Under the pieces are notes generated by a model, which was not told the origin of the DNA, did no database searches, and was given only the letters and a program-made list of their open reading frames with translations. A stretch of DNA of 64,000 nucleotides from Glycocaulis sp. (GTDB lineage Bacteria > Pseudomonadota > Alphaproteobacteria > Caulobacterales > Maricaulaceae). The stretch lies in contig JAIUMI010000003.1 in assembly GCA_022565665.1 (NCBI GenBank), forward strand, positions 62,001 to 126,000. Direction: 5' to 3'. Shown here in pieces: positions 26,072 through 35,124 of the stretch (position 1 is the stretch's first letter; each line of letters begins with the position of its first letter). Made by a program: the position numbers and the translations under genes.

Positions 26072-26478
26072 GGCAGCTCTCCGGCGGGGCGCGCCTCCAG
26101 CACGGCAAAGGCCTGCGCCCACGGATAATCATCGGTCAGCGTCAGATGAACGAAGAAGTCCATCCCCTCCGGCGTCAGGGCGCGCGCACGCTCCAGCGCC
26201 TTGCCGGTCAGCACCATGGTCGGCTTGCCGCCTTTCAGGTTGATGACTTCCAGATCGCGCCAGATCACGCCGCGATAAATGCCGGTGCCCAGCGCCTTGG
26301 CGGTTGCCTCCTTGGCGGCAAATCGCTTGGCATAAGTGTCGGCCTCACGGCGGCGGCTTTCGGCCTTTTTGCGTTCGCCTTCGGTGAAGACGCGTGTCTT
26401 GAAGCGGTCGCCAAACCGCTCAATGGACCGCTCGATGCGGCGTATGTCGATGATGTCGGATCCGATGCCGATGATCAC
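26068..26478 (-). CDS. acpS: holo-[acyl-carrier-protein] synthase
   Basis: A 136-residue phosphopantetheinyl transferase that activates acyl carrier protein with 4'-phosphopantetheine from CoA. The N-terminal [16 protein letters not shown] and the later [15 protein letters not shown] carry the metal- and CoA-binding residues; both are complete. It starts at GTG, which overlaps the TGA of the low-GC gene upstream (GTGA) and ends with a 4 bp overlap to rnc. Its mRNA therefore runs through from pdxJ and the inserted gene. Confidence 0.96.
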   Translation of the reverse strand: MIIGIGSDIIDIRRIERSIERFGDRFKTRVFTEGERKKAESRRREADTYAKRFAAKEATAKALGTGIYRGVIWRDLEVINLKGGKPTMVLTGKALERARALTPEGMDFFVHLTLTDDYPWAQAFAVLEARPAGELP

Positions 26479-26990
26479 GCCTTAAAGCCTATCTCGTGAG
26501 CGCCTATATCGAGGGAATTTGGAAGCGGCATATAATTCAAAAACACTCGATTAAAGGGATGTGTCGAAATCCGAATGGCATTGATCCAACCTGGAATCTC
26601 CGGAATCAAAAGATATTCAGAAGTGTGCAGCAGGAGCCAGCTTTCAGTGTATCTGTGACCCCAATCGAATTTTTTGGCCTTCTCTAAGACTGCTGCGTTT
26701 ATGACGCTTTCGAAGGCCTCGAGACCCCAATCAGCATCAGACCAATGACGATTGCCTTCAGCAAAAATCTCAGTGATCTCGATTCCGATTTTGCGGTGCC
26801 CGATCAGTTCAATATCTGGACGGTTATCGTGACATTTCGTAGGCGGCCCTTCTCGAAGTTCCGGGCGCTTGTAGAAAAAGTCTGTCGCGACATAAAGCTC
26901 ACGCTCTGCGTGAGGCAAGCTGGCCGACGCGCTCGGATCAGTCGTTTCGGCAATTGCTTGGTAAACTCCTCGACGTCGTCTTGAGCTCAT
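26475..26990 (-). CDS. hypothetical protein, AT-rich insertion between pdxJ and acpS; possible PD-(D/E)XK-like fold
   Basis: A 171-residue protein that I do not recognise. GC content is about 45% over sampled lines, against roughly 65% in the genes on both sides, and codon use is correspondingly different, so horizontal acquisition is likely. Residues 58-74 ([18 protein letters not shown]) have the order PD...E-x-T seen in some PD-(D/E)XK nuclease-like cores; a hydrophobic strand with Trp ([17 protein letters not shown]) follows at about 114-130. No signal peptide or membrane helix is seen. The ATG shares a base with the pdxJ stop (TGATG) and the stop overlaps the acpS GTG (GTGA), so the gene is fitted exactly into the operon. 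A nuclease or defence role is only a guess. Confidence 0.7.
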   Translation of the reverse strand: MSSRRRRGVYQAIAETTDPSASASLPHAERELYVATDFFYKRPELREGPPTKCHDNRPDIELIGHRKIGIEITEIFAEGNRHWSDADWGLEAFESVINAAVLEKAKKFDWGHRYTESWLLLHTSEYLLIPEIPGWINAIRISTHPFNRVFLNYMPLPNSLDIGAHEIGFKA

Positions 26991-27736
26991 CACGCGGCCT
27001 GCTCCGCGCGCGCTTCGTCCATCAAGGCGCGCATCCGTTTCACAGCCGTTTCCAGTCCCGTAAAGATCGCCTCGCCGATGAGGAAGTGGCCGATATTGAG
27101 TTCGGCCAGTTCAGGGATGGCAGCAACCGGCTTCACATTGTCGAAAGTCAGGCCATGACCGGCATGGGGCTCTATTCCGCGCTGCACAGCCTCTCTGGAA
27201 GCCGCCTTGAGCCGTTCCAGCTCGTGCGCCACGCCCACCTCATCGCCTTCCAGCCATAGCTCGGCATATCGCCCGGTGTGGAACTCCACCACCGGCGCGC
27301 CGAGCACTTCGGCAACGGCGATCTGGACCGGATCCGGTTCGATGAAGAGCGAAACGCGGCTGCCGGCCTCCTTCAGCGCGCGCACCACAGGCGCGATCTG
27401 GTTATGGAGGCCTGCCACGTCGAGCCCGCCTTCGGTCGTGCGCTCCTCGCGCTTTTCCGGCACCAGGCAAGCAGCGTGCGGCTTGAAGCGGGTGGCGATG
27501 GCCAGCATTTCCTCGGTCGCCGCCATTTCCAGATTGATCGGCAGATGCGTCGCCTTGCGGATAGCGTCAAGGTCGCCGTCGCGGATATGGCGCCGGTCCT
27601 CGCGCAGATGGATGGTGATGCCGTCCGCGCCCGCCGCCTCGGCAATCGCGGCAGCGCGCACCGGATCGGGATGCGCCCCCCCGCGCGCATTACGGATGGT
27701 CGCCACATGGTCGATATTGAGGCCGAGGCGGAGCAT
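26990..27736 (-). CDS. pdxJ: pyridoxine 5'-phosphate synthase
   Basis: A 248-residue TIM-barrel enzyme that makes pyridoxine 5'-phosphate from 3-amino-1-hydroxyacetone phosphate and deoxyxylulose 5-phosphate. The N-terminus LRLGLNIDHVATIRNARGG, then DGITIHLREDRRHI and EFHTGRYAEL are family signatures. I begin at ATG 27736 because family similarity starts there. It lies 4 bp after pyrE. The order pdxJ-acpS is the usual one but is broken here by the AT-rich gene. Confidence 0.96.
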   Translation of the reverse strand: MLRLGLNIDHVATIRNARGGAHPDPVRAAAIAEAAGADGITIHLREDRRHIRDGDLDAIRKATHLPINLEMAATEEMLAIATRFKPHAACLVPEKREERTTEGGLDVAGLHNQIAPVVRALKEAGSRVSLFIEPDPVQIAVAEVLGAPVVEFHTGRYAELWLEGDEVGVAHELERLKAASREAVQRGIEPHAGHGLTFDNVKPVAAIPELAELNIGHFLIGEAIFTGLETAVKRMRALMDEARAEQAA

Positions 27737-27740
27737 TGTC

Positions 27741-28328
27741 TTACGCAACAAGCCCCCTGCTGCCCGGCTTGATCGCCGGAATGCGCTCCAGTTCCGGGGG
27801 AAGCTGGTCTTCGGCATAGGCCGGAAAAGCCACGGTCGCGAGCGCGATCAGCGGCACACCGACATTCGCCTTGCCACCCGACCGGTCCACCAGGCACGCT
27901 TCCGCGACCACTTTCGCACCGGTCGCCTCCACAGAGGCGATGCATTCGCGCGAGGAAAGGCCAGTGGTGACGATGTCTTCCACGATCAGCACGCGGTCAG
28001 CGGCCGTCAGCTCAAAGCCCCGGCGCAAACGGAACTCACCATCCTCGCGCTCGACGAAGATGAAGGGCAGGCCCAACTGGCGACTGGTCTCATAGCCGGG
28101 AATGATCCCGCCAAGCGCCGGCGAGACGATCGCGGTCAGCGGCTTTTTCACGCTTTCGCGCACCTTGTCGGCCAGCGCCTTGCACAGCCGCTCAGTGCGG
28201 GCTGGCTCGCGGAAGACCAGCGCTTTTTGCAGGAAGACCGGGCTTCTAAGGCCCGATGACAGGATGAAATGGCCCTCAAGAAGGGCACCGGCCTCGCGGA
28301 ACTCGTCCAGCACCTCGTCGGCATCCAT
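27741..28328 (-). CDS. pyrE: orotate phosphoribosyltransferase
   Basis: A 195-residue enzyme of pyrimidine synthesis that attaches orotate to PRPP to give orotidine 5'-phosphate. The PRPP-binding motif [14 protein letters not shown] is clear, and [12 protein letters not shown] near the N-terminus and the flexible-loop segment [15 protein letters not shown] fit the family. Length is normal. It lies between rsh (30 bp upstream) and pdxJ (4 bp downstream) in the same transcriptional direction. Confidence 0.95.
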   Translation of the reverse strand: MDADEVLDEFREAGALLEGHFILSSGLRSPVFLQKALVFREPARTERLCKALADKVRESVKKPLTAIVSPALGGIIPGYETSRQLGLPFIFVEREDGEFRLRRGFELTAADRVLIVEDIVTTGLSSRECIASVEATGAKVVAEACLVDRSGGKANVGVPLIALATVAFPAYAEDQLPPELERIPAIKPGSRGLVA

Positions 28329-28358
28329 GGGCTCGCCCTTTCGATTCTGAAGTCAGCG

Positions 28359-30578
28359 CTACTCGTAGCGTGCGCGCTCCGCGCTCACCACCCGGTCACA
28401 GGTTTTCAGCGCAGCCACGATATTGGACAGGTGGCGCACATCGAACACTTCGATGTCGAAGGCCATATCGAAAAAGTCGCGCGAGCGCGAGATGGACTTG
28501 ATGTTCACGATATTGCCGCGCGCCTCTCTCACTGCAATGGCGATCTCGGCGAGCGCGCCCGGCTCATTGCGCACCGTGGCGTGAATCCGGCCGATGGCAG
28601 CGGAGTTGGTGCGCGCCTCTGGCGTCCATTTCAGATCGACCCAGCCTGCCCCGCTTTCCGGGTCTTCCTCTTCCAGCTCGGCCAGGCGCTCACAATCGAT
28701 GACGTGCACCTCCACGCCTTCATCTTTGCGCATGATGCCAACAATCCTGTCGCCCGGCAGGGGCGAGCAGCACTTGGCGAAATGGAGCGACACGCCAGGC
28801 GTCAGCCCGCCACCATGCACGAACAGCGACGCTTTCTCGTCATCGATCAGTTCGCGCTGGCTGGGGTCTTCGCCCTGCTTGGAGCGCTGGCCGGGGAAGA
28901 CGGCATCAAGCAGCTGGGTGGAGGTGACCTGACCGCGGCCGAGTGCCTGATAGAGCGCTTCGGGCGTCTTCACGTCGAGCCGTGACAGTGCGTCGTCCAG
29001 CAGGCTTTCCTTGAAGGCCTTGCCCTCACGCTGGAAGGCATGTTCGGCAATCACCCTGCCAAGGCGTTCAAATTCCTGCTGCTGGGTTTCGCGGATCAGC
29101 TTGCGGATGGCGGCCTTGGCCCGGCCTGTGACCACAAGGTCTTCCCAGCCTGCTGGCGGCTGGCGCACGCCGCCTTTGATGATCTCGACCGTGTCGCCAT
29201 TGCGTAGCCGGGTACGCAGCGGGCGCTCGCGGCCATTGATGCGCACACCGACAGCACCGGCACCCAGCTCGGTATGGACAGCAAAGGCAAAATCGAGCGG
29301 GGTCGCCCCCTGCGGCAGGGCGATCAGCTCGCCCTTGGGCGTGAAGGCATAAACCTGATCGGAGAGCATCTCCAGCTTGGCGTGCTCCAGGAATTCGTCC
29401 GGGTCTCCGCCATGATCAAGTATCTCCACAAAGGCGCGCAGACGCTCCAGCGGATCACCGCCCGCCTCCCGCGCGGCCTTGGCGTCATAGGCATATTTGC
29501 CCGACTTGTAGCGCCAGTGCGCCGCCACGCCGGTCTCGGCGACCGCTTCCATGGCCTCGGTGCGGATCTGCAGCTCGATACGCACATTGTGCGGACCGAC
29601 AATCGTGGTGTGCAGGGAGCGGTAATTATTGGGCTTGGGCGTGGAGATGTAGTCGTGGAACCGCTCCGGCACGCAGCGCCAATTCTGATGGATCACGCCC
29701 AGCGTGCGATAGCAGTCATCCGGCGAGGTGACGATCACGCGGAAAGCGTAGATATCAGCAATATCGTCAAATGAGGTGCCCTTGCGCTCCAGCTTGCGCC
29801 AGATCGAATAGGGCCGCTTCTCGCGCCCGAATACGCGGCAATCAATCCCGGCCTCCTCCAGCCGCTGGGACAGCAGGGAGGACATGGCCGCAATGGCAGA
29901 GGCGCGCGTGGTGCGCAGCGCGGACAGGCGCCGGTTGATCGACTCGTACGCATCCGGATTGATATTTCGGAAGGCGAGATCTTCCAGCTCCACACAGATC
30001 CGGTTCACCCCGATGCGCCGGGCAAGAGGCGCGTAGATCTCCAGCGTTTCGCGCGCGATGCGCTCACGCTTCTCCGGTTTGGGCATGAAATGGAGCGTGC
30101 GCATATTGTGCAGCCGGTCGCACAGCTTCACGAGCAGCACACGCACATCATCGGTAATCGCGAGAACAAGCTTCTGGAAGTTTTCCGCCTGCCGGGTGCG
30201 TTGGGACACCAGCTCCATCTGGCTGAGCTTGGTCTCCCCATCAACCAGCCGGGCGACGTCCTCGCCAAACAGCTCGGCGATTTCCTCCAGCGTGGCCTCG
30301 GTGTCCTCCACCGTGTCGTGCAGGAGGCCGGTGCAGACGGTGGCGACGTCAAGATGCAGCTCGGCCAACAGCATCGCCACGGCCACGGTGTGCCCGTAAT
30401 AGGGCTCCCCGGAATGGCGCTTCTGGTGCGCATGCTTTTCGCGCGAGTATTCGTAGGCGCGCCGTATCAGCTCGCCATCAGCACCGGGATGGTAGGACTT
30501 GACGCGCGCAATGAGGTCATCCGCGCTTGGGATGGCGCCAGGCGCTTCAGACGGAGCGCTGACTGCCGCCCCTTCCAA
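28359..30578 (-). CDS. bifunctional (p)ppGpp synthetase/hydrolase (RSH)
   Basis: A 739-residue RelA/SpoT homologue. The hydrolase HD site (GLLHDTVEDT, His87/Asp88) is intact, the synthetase domain has DIADIYAFRVIV and NYRSLHTTIVGP, a TGS domain follows (FTPKGELIALPQGATPLDF) and an ACT domain ends the protein (RGNIVNIKSIS). It should both make and remove the stringent alarmone, as the single RSH of most alphaproteobacteria does. The start appears to be TTG at 30578, 3 bp after the rpoZ stop, with no ATG or GTG nearby and no evident ribosome site. The neighbour rpoZ encodes the omega subunit through which ppGpp acts on polymerase. Confidence 0.95.
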   Translation of the reverse strand: MEGAAVSAPSEAPGAIPSADDLIARVKSYHPGADGELIRRAYEYSREKHAHQKRHSGEPYYGHTVAVAMLLAELHLDVATVCTGLLHDTVEDTEATLEEIAELFGEDVARLVDGETKLSQMELVSQRTRQAENFQKLVLAITDDVRVLLVKLCDRLHNMRTLHFMPKPEKRERIARETLEIYAPLARRIGVNRICVELEDLAFRNINPDAYESINRRLSALRTTRASAIAAMSSLLSQRLEEAGIDCRVFGREKRPYSIWRKLERKGTSFDDIADIYAFRVIVTSPDDCYRTLGVIHQNWRCVPERFHDYISTPKPNNYRSLHTTIVGPHNVRIELQIRTEAMEAVAETGVAAHWRYKSGKYAYDAKAAREAGGDPLERLRAFVEILDHGGDPDEFLEHAKLEMLSDQVYAFTPKGELIALPQGATPLDFAFAVHTELGAGAVGVRINGRERPLRTRLRNGDTVEIIKGGVRQPPAGWEDLVVTGRAKAAIRKLIRETQQQEFERLGRVIAEHAFQREGKAFKESLLDDALSRLDVKTPEALYQALGRGQVTSTQLLDAVFPGQRSKQGEDPSQRELIDDEKASLFVHGGGLTPGVSLHFAKCCSPLPGDRIVGIMRKDEGVEVHVIDCERLAELEEEDPESGAGWVDLKWTPEARTNSAAIGRIHATVRNEPGALAEIAIAVREARGNIVNIKSISRSRDFFDMAFDIEVFDVRHLSNIVAALKTCDRVVSAERARYE

Positions 30579-30581
30579 AGT

Positions 30582-30944
30582 TTACAGACGGCCGTCTGCC
30601 GGCCCGTCCCGATCGCTTTGCAGGGCGCGCAGCATGGCCGCCTCATCCATTTCAGGGGCTGGAAGGGCGCGCGGGGTCTCACCCTCGGCGCGGGCCTCTT
30701 CCTCGTCCTCGTCAGCCGGGATTACGCGCTCCAGGCCCGAAACGAGGCTCTCGGAGAGGACCTCAAGGTCCAGCTTCTCATCGGCGATCTCACGAAGCGC
30801 CACGACCGGGTTCTTGTCGTTGTCGCGATCAAGCAGAAGCTGCGAACCGGCAGCGATATTGCGTGCACGATGGGCCGCCAGCAGCACAAGGCGGAAGCGG
30901 TTCGGAACTTTCTCGATGCAGTCTTCAACGGTAACGCGGGCCAT
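30582..30944 (-). CDS. rpoZ: RNA polymerase omega subunit
   Basis: A 119-residue protein starting [20 protein letters not shown], the well-conserved omega N-terminus that forms part of a ppGpp-binding site on RNA polymerase, followed by [11 protein letters not shown] and [13 protein letters not shown]. The C-terminal 45 residues are acidic and alanine-rich, longer than in E. coli omega but common in alphaproteobacteria. The preferred start is ATG 30944; an in-frame start 18 bp upstream would add six unconserved residues. rsh follows immediately. Confidence 0.95.
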   Translation of the reverse strand: MARVTVEDCIEKVPNRFRLVLLAAHRARNIAAGSQLLLDRDNDKNPVVALREIADEKLDLEVLSESLVSGLERVIPADEDEEEARAEGETPRALPAPEMDEAAMLRALQSDRDGPADGRL

Positions 30945-31055
30945 GAGCGTGGACGCTCCCAAATCACAAAACGGGGTCGGGGGTATAAAGCGAACCCTTC
31001 TGATACCCTAGCGCGCCCGCCGCTTCAAGCATGGCGCTGCGCTGCACAATGTCAT

Positions 31056-31556
31056 TCAGGAAACAGGTATCGTGGCTTCAATGTCGGCGGCATCAAGCCG
31101 GGAGATTAGGGCATCGATCCCCTCACCGCTCGCCGGATCGGTCCAGTCCGGCGCGATATCGCGCAGGGGCAGAAGCACGAAGGCACGCCGTGTAGCGCGC
31201 GGATGGGGCAGGATGGGCGCTTCGCCCGGCGCGCTGACGCGGCCCTCATAGTCGATGATGTCCAGGTCCAGCGTACGCGGAGCGTTCACCACACGGCGCT
31301 CGCGCCCGAAGCGGGCCTCGATATCGTGCAGCAGCGCCAGAAGATGTAGCGGATCGAGCGCAGTGCTGACGCGCGCCACGGCATTTACATAAGCCGGATC
31401 AGACGGATCGGGCCAGGCAGGCGAATGCCAGAAGCGCGACACGGCCTCCACCGTGACCGCCTGCTCGGCTAGCGCCGCGAGCGCATTTTTCAGCACATCC
31501 TGCGATTTTGTGGATTTAAGCCCTTTGTTTGAGCCAAAAGCGATATAGATACGCAA
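31056..31556 (-). CDS. folK: 2-amino-4-hydroxy-6-hydroxymethyldihydropteridine pyrophosphokinase
   Basis: A 166-residue enzyme of folate synthesis that transfers pyrophosphate from ATP to the pterin. Signatures: IAFGSNKG at the start, AYVNAVARV, and the metal-binding motif APRTLDLDIIDY with LPHPRATRRAFVLLPL after it. The start appears to be TTG at 31556 without an obvious ribosome site; the first 25 codons are less GC-rich than the rest. It is divergent from the NYN-domain gene with a 49 bp gap. Confidence 0.93.
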   Translation of the reverse strand: MRIYIAFGSNKGLKSTKSQDVLKNALAALAEQAVTVEAVSRFWHSPAWPDPSDPAYVNAVARVSTALDPLHLLALLHDIEARFGRERRVVNAPRTLDLDIIDYEGRVSAPGEAPILPHPRATRRAFVLLPLRDIAPDWTDPASGEGIDALISRLDAADIEATIPVS

Positions 31557-31605
31557 GATAAACTGTGCCTATTTCAATCAGCCATTAGCCCCATCGAGGA
31601 GCCCC

Positions 31606-32187
31606 ATGACATTTTATCCCAATGAGCGTATCGGCCTGTTCATCGACGGTGCCAACCTCTACTCCGCAGCCCGCGCGCTCGATTTCGACATTGATTACCG
31701 CAAGCTGCTGGAAGAATTCCGCAAGCGCGGACGCCTGACGCGGGCCAATTATTACACCGCATTGCTGGAAAACGACGACTACACGCCGATCCGCCCGCTG
31801 GTGGACTGGCTGGACTATAACGGTTTCCACGTCGTGACGAAGGCGGCGCGCGAATACACCGACGAGAACGGCCGGCGCCGCGTGAAGGGCGATATGGATG
31901 TCGAGATTGCCGTCGATATCGTCGAGGCCTCGAACTATCTGGACCACATCATCCTGTTCTCCGGCGACGGGGACTTTCGCAAGGCTGTCGAGGCCGTCCA
32001 GCGCAAGGGCGTGCGGGTTTCGGTCGTCTCCACGCTGAAATCCCAGCAGCCCATGATCGCGGATGATCTGCGCCGCCAGGCCGACAACTTCATCGAGCTG
32101 GCAGAGCTTGGCCGTCTTGTGGGCCGCGAACGCCGCGCCCGCGAGGACTTCGTCCCCGCAACACCTGACGAAGACGATGACGCTTGA
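31606..32187 (+). CDS. NYN domain protein (LabA/DUF88 family), probable RNase
   Basis: A 193-residue PIN-like nuclease-fold protein. Acidic residues are in place: IGLFIDGANLYSAA near the N-terminus, KGDMDVEIAVDIVEA in the middle and LFSGDGDFRKAVEAVQRKG after it, together making the metal site of NYN nucleases. Bacterial LabA-like proteins are thought to act on RNA but targets are unknown. GAGG lies 8 bp upstream of the ATG. Its last 11 bp overlap the start of the uracil-DNA glycosylase gene. Confidence 0.9.
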   Translation: MTFYPNERIGLFIDGANLYSAARALDFDIDYRKLLEEFRKRGRLTRANYYTALLENDDYTPIRPLVDWLDYNGFHVVTKAAREYTDENGRRRVKGDMDVEIAVDIVEASNYLDHIILFSGDGDFRKAVEAVQRKGVRVSVVSTLKSQQPMIADDLRRQADNFIELAELGRLVGRERRAREDFVPATPDEDDDA

Positions 32188-32827
32188 GGTCCCGGCCGAG
32201 CCGCGCGCCGATTGCCCGCTCTGCCCCCGCCTTGTCGCCTATCGTGAGGAAAACGCCCGTCTGGAGCCGGGCTGGTTCAATGGAGCGGTACCGTCCTTCG
32301 GTGACGCGAGCGCGCGCCTTCTGATCGTGGGGCTGGCACCGGGCCGCACTGGAGCCAACCGCACCGCCCGGCCCTTCACCGGCGACTGGGCGGGCGATCT
32401 GCTCTACGCGACGCTGGAGCAGTACGGCTTTTCAAAAGGCACCTATAAGGCCGATCCGAACGATGGCCTGACGCTGCACGATGCGATGATCACCAATGCC
32501 GTGCGCTGCGCGCCGCCGCAGAACAAGCCGGTGGGCGAGGAAATGGCCAATTGCCGTCCGTTTCTGGCTTCCCGGATCGCGGCCCTGCCCAATCTCAAAG
32601 TGATGATCGCGCTCGGCCGGATCGCGCATGAGAACACGCTGCGCACGCTGGGCCTCAAGCCCTCCGCCTACACTTTCGCCCACGGCGCAGAGCACGAGGT
32701 TCAGGGACCACAAGGCGCCCTCACCCTGATCGACAGCTATCACTGCTCCCGGTACAACACGAATACGGGCCGCCTGACCGAGCCGATGTTCCACGCGGTG
32801 TTCGAGGCGGCAAAGGCGCGGCTTTAG
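32177..32827 (+). CDS. uracil-DNA glycosylase, family 5 (UDGb type)
   Basis: A 216-residue DNA repair enzyme. The N-terminal CPLCPRLVAYREE begins the iron-sulfur cysteine set, LIVGLAPGRTGANRTARPFTGD is the family 5 active-site motif (no catalytic Asp/Asn of the classical type), TNAVRCAPPQNKP carries a further cysteine and SYHCSRYNTNTGRL is the second motif. Family 5 enzymes remove uracil and also hypoxanthine or other deaminated bases. I start at ATG 32177, which lies inside the NYN gene end. The two are probably co-transcribed. Confidence 0.92.
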   Translation: MTLEVPAEPRADCPLCPRLVAYREENARLEPGWFNGAVPSFGDASARLLIVGLAPGRTGANRTARPFTGDWAGDLLYATLEQYGFSKGTYKADPNDGLTLHDAMITNAVRCAPPQNKPVGEEMANCRPFLASRIAALPNLKVMIALGRIAHENTLRTLGLKPSAYTFAHGAEHEVQGPQGALTLIDSYHCSRYNTNTGRLTEPMFHAVFEAAKARL

Positions 32828-32868
32828 GTCAGGGCTAACACAGTAAACTGCCGAGCGCGGCAGCGACG

Positions 32869-33228
32869 CTATCGCGAACTCAGCATGATGCTGTTGCCGT
32901 CACTGTCATTGAACACGGCGTACTCCCCCCAATGCTCCTTCTTCGGCGCTTGGGTGAACTCCACGCCGCGTGCGCCGAGCTGGCGGTACGTTGCCTCGAC
33001 ATCGTCGCAAGCCAATGATGCGGCAAAGGGTGTGTCCGCACCCTCGTTATCCTGCGCAGGAAACAGCACCAGCCTGGTCGGGCTGTCACCAATTCCAAGC
33101 TCGATCCAGCGGTGCTCGCCCATCGGCTGATCGGTCAGAAGGCGCAGACCGGCCTTTTCGGTCCAGAATGCCAGCGCCTCGTCCTGATCGCGTACCGGCA
33201 GGGAAACGAACTTCACATGCGTGATCAT
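32869..33228 (-). CDS. VOC/glyoxalase-like superfamily protein
   Basis: A 119-residue vicinal-oxygen-chelate protein made of two beta-alpha-beta-beta-beta units. Typical strands are VKFVSLPVRDQDEALAFW, LRLLTDQPMGEHRWIEL and, at the end, YAVFNDSDGNSIML with a likely metal-binding acidic residue. Relatives include bleomycin-resistance and small-molecule lyases; the ligand is unknown. A GGAGGCAATTAC ribosome site precedes the ATG. It diverges from a small HTH gene 66 bp away, which may be its regulator. Confidence 0.85.
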   Translation of the reverse strand: MITHVKFVSLPVRDQDEALAFWTEKAGLRLLTDQPMGEHRWIELGIGDSPTRLVLFPAQDNEGADTPFAASLACDDVEATYRQLGARGVEFTQAPKKEHWGEYAVFNDSDGNSIMLSSR

Positions 33229-33294
33229 GTAATTGCCTCCTTGAAAAGTCTGGAGCGCAAATACCCATGGCATTTCGCATTGGCAATTCGGTCA

Positions 33295-33612
33295 ATGGAT
33301 ACTATAGCAACTATTACTATGCCCGGTGTAACCCTCGACTCCCATGTCATCAACGTATTGATGCGCGACCTTGTCGGGCATGACCGGGCACCGTCAGCGT
33401 TCATTCTCTATTTGTGGCTTGCAGCCAGGCCCGGCGGACGCTGCGCGGCCAGTCTTCAGACACTTGCCAGCGAAACCGGCCTGTCAAAATCGTCTATACA
33501 GAACGCGATACGTCATCTGGAGAGACGAAAGCTGATTGAGGCGCGCCGTAACGGGCCCGCAGCACCACTCATCTATCAGACACGGCGCCCTTGGGTTCGG
33601 GCCAGCGGCTGA
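33295..33612 (+). CDS. small helix-turn-helix transcriptional regulator
   Basis: A protein of 105 residues (or 97 if ATG 33319 is used). A winged-helix-like DNA-binding segment is visible: SAFILYLWLAARPGG, then SLQTLASETGLSKSSIQNAI with recognition helix and HLERRKLIEARR as the wing. This resembles small HTH_36/MarR-like proteins in alphaproteobacteria. There is no effector domain. No clear ribosome site exists before either start. It lies head-to-head with the VOC gene, so control of that gene is the simplest guess. Confidence 0.72.
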   Translation: MDTIATITMPGVTLDSHVINVLMRDLVGHDRAPSAFILYLWLAARPGGRCAASLQTLASETGLSKSSIQNAIRHLERRKLIEARRNGPAAPLIYQTRRPWVRASG

Positions 33613-33626
33613 CATCTTGATGTCCC

Positions 33627-34097
33627 CTACCCGAAATCCTTCATCAGCCGCGCCTTGGAGCGGTTCCACTCGCGTTGCTTGATGGTTTCGCGCTTGTCGA
33701 TGGTCTTCTTGCCCTTGGCGAGGCCAATCAGGAGCTTGGCAAGCCCGCGATCATTGAAATAGAGCCTTAGCGGAATGATGGTGCGCCCGTCCCGCTGGAC
33801 AGCGCCGGCCAGCTGACCGATCTGCTTCTTGTGCAATAGCAGCTTACGGTGACGGCGCGGCTCGTGATTGAACCGGTTGCCGCCCTCATACGGGGGGAAA
33901 TCCGAATTGATCAGATAGAGCGCGCCGTCGCGCTCCACGCTGACATAGGCCTCGGCGATATTGGCCCGGCCCTGACGCAGGGATTTCACTTCGGTGCCGA
34001 CAAGCTGCAGGCCCGCTTCCAGCGTGTCCTCGATCTCGTAATCAAAGCGCGCCCGCCGATTGACGGCAATTACGCCCTTGCCGTCATCCTTGCTCAT
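33627..34097 (-). CDS. smpB: SsrA-binding protein
   Basis: A 156-residue tmRNA partner used in rescue of stalled ribosomes. Signatures are [54 protein letters not shown] and the basic C-terminal tail [18 protein letters not shown] choose ATG 34097 ([15 protein letters not shown]); it overlaps the dapA stop by 4 bp. The dapA-smpB order is common in alphaproteobacteria. The ssrA RNA gene itself is not in this window. Confidence 0.96.
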   Translation of the reverse strand: MSKDDGKGVIAVNRRARFDYEIEDTLEAGLQLVGTEVKSLRQGRANIAEAYVSVERDGALYLINSDFPPYEGGNRFNHEPRRHRKLLLHKKQIGQLAGAVQRDGRTIIPLRLYFNDRGLAKLLIGLAKGKKTIDKRETIKQREWNRSKARLMKDFG

Positions 34098-34966
34098 ATC
34101 AGGCCAAGCCCCTTCATCGCCTCGCGCACGCGCGATTTCACCGCATCGGGGCTTTCCACCAGCGGCAGGCGGACATCGGGTTCGCAAAGACCAAGCAGCG
34201 AGGCGGCATACTTCACCGGCGCCGGGCTCGGTGCGGAGAAAAGCGCGTCATGCAGCGGCATCAGCCGGTCATTGATCTCGCGTGCTTCATCCCAGCGCCC
34301 TTCAAGGCAGGCGGTCTGGAACTGCGCGCACAGGGCCGGAGCGACATTGGACGTAACCGAGATCACGCCATGCCCGCCATGGGCGTTATAGCCGAGCGCG
34401 CTCGCATCCTCGCCGGAGAGCTGGATGAAATCGTGTCCGATGGCATTGCGGTGGCGGCTGACACGCTCCACCTCGCCGGTCGCGTCCTTCACCCCGATCA
34501 CATTCGGATGCGAGGCGATACGCGCCATCGTCTCTACCGAGATATCCACGATGGACCGGCCGGGAATGTTGTAGACGAAGATGGGCAGGTCCACCGCGTC
34601 GGCAATCGCGTGATAGTGCGCCAGCAGCCCGTCCTGCGAGGGCTTGTTGTAATAGGGCGCGACCACAAGGCCGGCATCCGCACCGACGCTCTTGGCGAAC
34701 TTGTGCAGCTCTATCGCCTCGGTCGTGTTGTTCGAGCCGGTGCCCGCGATCACCGGCACACGGCCCGCTGCGGTCTCCACCGTGATCTCAATGACACGCC
34801 GGTGCTCGGCATGGCTCATGGTGGGGGACTCCCCCGTCGTGCCGGCGGGTACCAGCCCATGGGTGCCGTTCGCGATCTGATGTTCGATCACGGCTTTCAG
34901 CGCCGCCTCGTCCAGCTGGCCGGAGCGGAAGGGAGTGATCAACGCTGTAAACGAACCGCGGAACAT
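34094..34966 (-). CDS. dapA: 4-hydroxy-tetrahydrodipicolinate synthase
   Basis: A 290-residue TIM-barrel aldolase that condenses pyruvate with aspartate semialdehyde, the branch to lysine and diaminopimelate. [24 protein letters not shown] with the proton-relay tyrosine, and VIGVKDATG with the Schiff-base lysine are all present. The chosen start, ATG 34966 ([13 protein letters not shown]), is the family-typical one. The gene is divergent from the lytic transglycosylase at 35125, which makes this 158 bp gap a two-way promoter region for two cell-wall genes. Confidence 0.96.
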   Translation of the reverse strand: MFRGSFTALITPFRSGQLDEAALKAVIEHQIANGTHGLVPAGTTGESPTMSHAEHRRVIEITVETAAGRVPVIAGTGSNNTTEAIELHKFAKSVGADAGLVVAPYYNKPSQDGLLAHYHAIADAVDLPIFVYNIPGRSIVDISVETMARIASHPNVIGVKDATGEVERVSRHRNAIGHDFIQLSGEDASALGYNAHGGHGVISVTSNVAPALCAQFQTACLEGRWDEAREINDRLMPLHDALFSAPSPAPVKYAASLLGLCEPDVRLPLVESPDAVKSRVREAMKGLGLI

Positions 34967-35124
34967 GATTTGCAAGGCCTCTGCCGAGTTGAATGAGCCA
35001 TCAGAAGGGCGCGGACCATATCGATTGCGCTTGCAGCCGCCAAGCACCTGCAATCACTGTGGACAGCACGCCGCTTCTGATGGACGCTATCGATCTGCCT
35101 GCCGCCAGAAGGTCTGACACACCC

